A stretch of 8,529 nucleotides of DNA, taken from NCBI GenBank assembly GCA_934716785.1, contig CAKUYM010000178.1, positions 1 to 8,529 on the forward strand, given 5' to 3'. The translations under genes and the position numbers were made by a program. The DNA comes from an uncultured Bacteroides sp. GTDB lineage: Bacteria; Bacteroidota; Bacteroidia; Bacteroidales; Bacteroidaceae. Below the pieces are notes generated by a model. It saw only the letters and a program-made list of their open reading frames with translations. It was not told the origin of the DNA and did no database searches. Within the stretch, counting starts at the first letter, position 1, and the number at the start of each line of letters is the position of its first letter. Shown here piece by piece: positions 6,255 to 8,529 of this stretch.

Positions 6255-7172
6255 ATGATTCCATTCAAAGATATCACATTAACGGATAAAGAGCTAATTA
6301 CCTCCTTTACGATGAAAAGTGAACGACGTAACTGCGACTTGTCATTCTCCAACCTTTGCAGTTGGAGGTTCCTGTACAATACCAAGTTTGCAGTAGTCGA
6401 CAACTTTCTGGTATTCAAGTTCTGGGCAGGAGAGCAACTGGCATACATGATGCCTGTGGGAGAGGGTGACCTGAAAACCGTGTTGAAAGCACTGATAGAA
6501 GATGCAGGGCAAGAGAACCAACCTTTCTGCATGCTGGGAGTATGCAGCCGTATGCGTGCGGAACTTGAAGCAATCCTCCCCGACCGGTTCACCTTCACGG
6601 AAGACCGCGATTATGCGGATTATATCTATTTAAGGAGCGACCTTTCCATGCTGAAAGGGAAAAAGTTTCAGGCAAAAAGGAATCATATCAACCGCTTCCG
6701 CAGTGCATATCCGGATTATGAATACACCCCAATCACACCCGACCGTATTCAAGAATGTCTGGACTTGGAAGCAGAATGGTGCAAGGTGAACAATTGCGAC
6801 CAGCAAGAGGGAACGGGCAACGAACGCCGCGCTTTGATTTATGCCCTCCACAATTTTGAAGCCATCGGGCTGACCGGAGGCATTCTCCACGCGAACGGAA
6901 AGATAGTAGCGTTCACTTTCGGCATGCCCATCAATCACGAGACATTCGGCGTGCATGTAGAGAAAGCCGATACCGCCATAGAGGGTGCTTATGCCATGAT
7001 TAATTATGAGTTTGCAAACAGGATTCCCGAACAGTATATTTACATCAACCGAGAAGAAGACCTGGGCATCGAAGGCCTGCGGAAAGCCAAACTGTCTTAT
7101 CAGCCGGTGACTATTCTCGAAAAGTATATGGCCTGCCTCAAGACCCATCCGCTGGATATGGTGAAGTGGTAA
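6255..7172 (+). CDS. DUF2156 / MprF C-terminal-like aminoacyl-transferase-fold protein
   Basis: A 305-residue soluble protein resembling the phosphatidylglycerol lysyltransferase C-terminal domain (LPG_synthase_C, DUF2156), a double GNAT-like fold that in MprF moves an amino acid from aminoacyl-tRNA to a lipid head group. Here the domain stands alone: no flippase or other membrane segment is present. Recognisable stretches are the start MIPFKDITLTDKELI, WRFLYNTKFAVVDNFLVFKF (37-56), DYADYIYLRSDLSMLKGKKF (119-138) followed by the basic QAKRNHINRF (139-148), and YINREEDLGIEGLRKAKLSY (263-282). Stand-alone members are common in Bacteroides but mostly uncharacterised, so substrate and acceptor are open. 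The ATG at 6255 is preferred over one at 6245, which is in another frame. It follows lrgB by 54 nt on the same strand and probably shares its transcript; 103 nt with a tandem repeat then separate it from the GNAT gene. Confidence 0.85.
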   Translation: MIPFKDITLTDKELITSFTMKSERRNCDLSFSNLCSWRFLYNTKFAVVDNFLVFKFWAGEQLAYMMPVGEGDLKTVLKALIEDAGQENQPFCMLGVCSRMRAELEAILPDRFTFTEDRDYADYIYLRSDLSMLKGKKFQAKRNHINRFRSAYPDYEYTPITPDRIQECLDLEAEWCKVNNCDQQEGTGNERRALIYALHNFEAIGLTGGILHANGKIVAFTFGMPINHETFGVHVEKADTAIEGAYAMINYEFANRIPEQYIYINREEDLGIEGLRKAKLSYQPVTILEKYMACLKTHPLDMVKW

Positions 7173-7189
7173 CTCCACTGCCATAGAAC

Positions 7190-7266
7190 AATATCCGCAA
7201 ATCTGAAAAACCTGAAAACTTGAAATATCTGCAGACCTGAAAAACCTGAAAACCTAAATATCTGCA
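7190..7266. repeat. Tandem repeat, 2.3 copies of a 33-34 bp unit
   Basis: Unit A (7190-7223) and unit B (7224-7256) both follow the plan aatatc-y-gca ... ctgaaaaacctgaaaac, with a few substitutions and a 1-bp length difference. A partial third copy (aatatctgca, 7257-7266) follows. Each unit also contains internal CTGAAAA sub-repeats. The array fills most of the 103-bp gap between the DUF2156 and GNAT genes and ends 9 nt before the GNAT ATG. No hairpin terminator is visible in the gap. Confidence 0.85.
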
Positions 7267-7275
7267 CCCACGATT

Positions 7276-8334
7276 ATGATAATGAAAGAACAAGTAAAGA
7301 CTTTATGGAAGTTGTGTTTCGAGGATAGCGAAGAGTTTGTCGAAATGTACTTCAAGCTGCGCTATAAAAACGAAGTAAACGTTGCCATTCAAAGTGGAGA
7401 CGAGGTAATCTCCGCACTTCAGATGCTTCCTTATCCAATGACTTTCTGCGGAGAGACCGTGCAGACATCCTATATTTCAGGAGCCTGCACACATCCCGAA
7501 TTCCGCGGCAAAGGAGTCATGCGCGAACTCTTATCACAGTCTTTCGCCCGCATGTTGCGAAACGGAGTATATTTCAGCACACTGATACCGGCAGAGCCTT
7601 GGCTGTTCGATTACTACAAGCGTATGGGATATGCCACTGTTTTCGAATATTCGGTCAAGGAAATAAGCCTGCCCGAATTTATCGTTTCCAAAGATATCGT
7701 TGTCGATGTAGCTCCGATGATTCAAGATATAGCTCCTAAAATTCAGGATGCATCAGGTTCATACCTGAATGCACCCTACTCGTATCTGAACAAAAAGCTG
7801 TCCGAACGTCCTTGTTGCATCCAGCACACTTGGGAAGACTTTCAAGTCATCATGGCAGATCTTTCCATCAGTGGCGGCAACCTGTTTGTTGCCAGGCAGG
7901 CCGGCGAAATAAGAGGAATAGCCATTATATACAGAGAAGAAAAACGGATCCTTATCAGCGAACTTGCGACCGAAGACATGGATGCCGAATATAGCCTGCT
8001 GTATGCCATCAAGCAGCACACCGGCTGCAACCGTATGGTCCTGTCACTACCCCCCGATGATACATTACCCCGCCACTCGTTAGGAATGGCGAGGATTATC
8101 AATGTCAAAGAAGTTTTGCGGATTTACGCTTCAGCCTTCCCCAAAGATGAGATGCAACTGGCGGTATCAGACAAGCAGTTGTCGGTGAACAACGGCTACT
8201 ATTATCTGTATAAGGGGAAATGCAGATATAGCGCCGAGCGAATGCCCGGCACCCACATATCAATGAATATCAGTGAACTGACAGAAAGAATACTCAAAAG
8301 ACTGCATCCCTATATGAGTCTGATGCTGAATTAG
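7276..8334 (+). CDS. GNAT family N-acetyltransferase, Eis-like architecture
   Basis: A 352-residue cytoplasmic protein. Its N-terminal GNAT domain (about residues 1-130) carries the acetyl-CoA binding signature YISGACTHPEFRGKGVMREL (66-85), including the R-G-K-G pyrophosphate loop, and LIPAEPWLFDYYKRMGYA (103-120) as the end of the fold. A second, weaker GNAT-like region (about 170-275) and a C-terminal region (about 276-352) that may be SCP2-like resemble the three-part layout of Eis-type acetyltransferases. The acceptor is unknown. Two short repeats mark the linker: APMIQDI/APKIQDA (146-159; DNA 7711-7731 and 7732-7752) and SYLN-APY-SYLN (162-172). The start is either ATG at 7276 or the one two codons later. 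The TAG stop overlaps the stop of the opposing gene at 8331-8334. It is probably the last gene of the lrgAB-DUF2156 unit, though the repeat-bearing gap could hold its own promoter. Confidence 0.85.
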   Translation: MIMKEQVKTLWKLCFEDSEEFVEMYFKLRYKNEVNVAIQSGDEVISALQMLPYPMTFCGETVQTSYISGACTHPEFRGKGVMRELLSQSFARMLRNGVYFSTLIPAEPWLFDYYKRMGYATVFEYSVKEISLPEFIVSKDIVVDVAPMIQDIAPKIQDASGSYLNAPYSYLNKKLSERPCCIQHTWEDFQVIMADLSISGGNLFVARQAGEIRGIAIIYREEKRILISELATEDMDAEYSLLYAIKQHTGCNRMVLSLPPDDTLPRHSLGMARIINVKEVLRIYASAFPKDEMQLAVSDKQLSVNNGYYYLYKGKCRYSAERMPGTHISMNISELTERILKRLHPYMSLMLN

Positions 8335-8529
8335 AACGCAGCATCAGCTTCCAACACATACACCATTTGAGGTTCAATCTCTGCCGTACGCTCGCCATCC
8401 CCCTGACGAGTATGCTGTACAAAAAGATGAAGCTTCCGTTGCCTCTTCCATAACTCCGTATCATGAGACGGTTCCCATGCATCGACAGAGAAATCCGTCA
8501 AATCCGTCACCGTCCATTTACCTTTACCT
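8331..8529 (-). CDS. C-terminal end of a BNR-repeat-like protein (partial)
   Basis: The minus strand is open from the window edge to a TAA at 8331-8333, giving 65 residues. They read GKGKWTVTDLTDFSVDAWEP, then SHDTELWKRQRKLHLFVQHT, then a QGDGE turn, and end in PQMVYVLEADAAF. From memory this looks like the C-terminus of BNR_4-type proteins, putative exported sugar-active beta-propellers common in Bacteroides polysaccharide-utilisation loci. The W, D and E-rich blade-like pattern fits, but a catalytic site or signal peptide cannot be seen because the rest lies beyond the window. This frame was chosen over the overlapping minus-strand frame 8294-8482, which would run through the GNAT stop and has no family-like character. 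It converges on the GNAT gene with a 4-bp overlap. Confidence 0.6.
   Translation of the reverse strand, partial: GKGKWTVTDLTDFSVDAWEPSHDTELWKRQRKLHLFVQHTRQGDGERTAEIEPQMVYVLEADAAF

Noticed and set aside
6065..6598. 177-residue minus-strand open frame across lrgB and the DUF2156 gene
   Set aside because: It spans two well-supported genes on the other strand and shows no protein-family features.
7190..7266. CRISPR array
   Set aside because: The copies are directly abutting with no spacers and no cas genes are nearby, so this is a simple tandem repeat.
8294..8482. Minus-strand 62-residue open frame at the right edge
   Set aside because: It runs through the GNAT stop region and has no family-like sequence. 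The adjacent frame, open to the window edge and ending at 8331, reads like a real protein C-terminus.

Overview
The window looks like chromosomal DNA from a Bacteroides-type gut anaerobe. Support comes from the protein content (acetate kinase and single-domain phosphotransacetylase, a BNR-type protein fragment, an MprF-C/DUF2156 protein), moderate GC content, weak Shine-Dalgarno signals, and three exact matches to the Bacteroidetes -7 promoter box TAnnTTTG in the gaps where promoters are expected. The species cannot be named from sequence alone.

Left half, all on the minus strand. Transcription runs right to left through pta, then ackA, ending at a strong hairpin/U-tract terminator (2546-2580). 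Next comes a 5'-truncated remnant of an AlbA/GHKL-type 'RecG-like' ATP-binding regulator (1943-2470), then a family 2 glycosyltransferase with two C-terminal membrane segments (899-1888), then radC (116-811), which ends at a perfect 10-bp-stem terminator at the window edge (1-33).

Right half, plus strand. A 200-bp divergent control region (4865-5064) separates pta from lrgA. lrgA and lrgB overlap by 4 bp (ATGA). They are followed by a stand-alone MprF-C-like DUF2156 protein and an Eis-like GNAT acetyltransferase, which fits one transcription unit. The gap between the last two genes holds 2.3 copies of a 33-34 bp tandem repeat. The GNAT gene converges on, and overlaps by 4 bp, the 3' end of a minus-strand gene (8331-8529, partial) that resembles BNR-repeat proteins.

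The most interesting biology is the head-to-head pairing of the acetate/ATP-generating pathway (pta-ackA) with lrgAB. The LrgAB family was named for murein hydrolase/holin-like roles, and members in other bacteria are now linked to pyruvate uptake. The shared intergenic region carries the 8-mer ATTGTAAT at a similar distance upstream of both putative -7 boxes, and a 16-bp palindrome beside the lrgA promoter. This suggests joint control of overflow metabolism. No clearly new defence or mobile system is visible.
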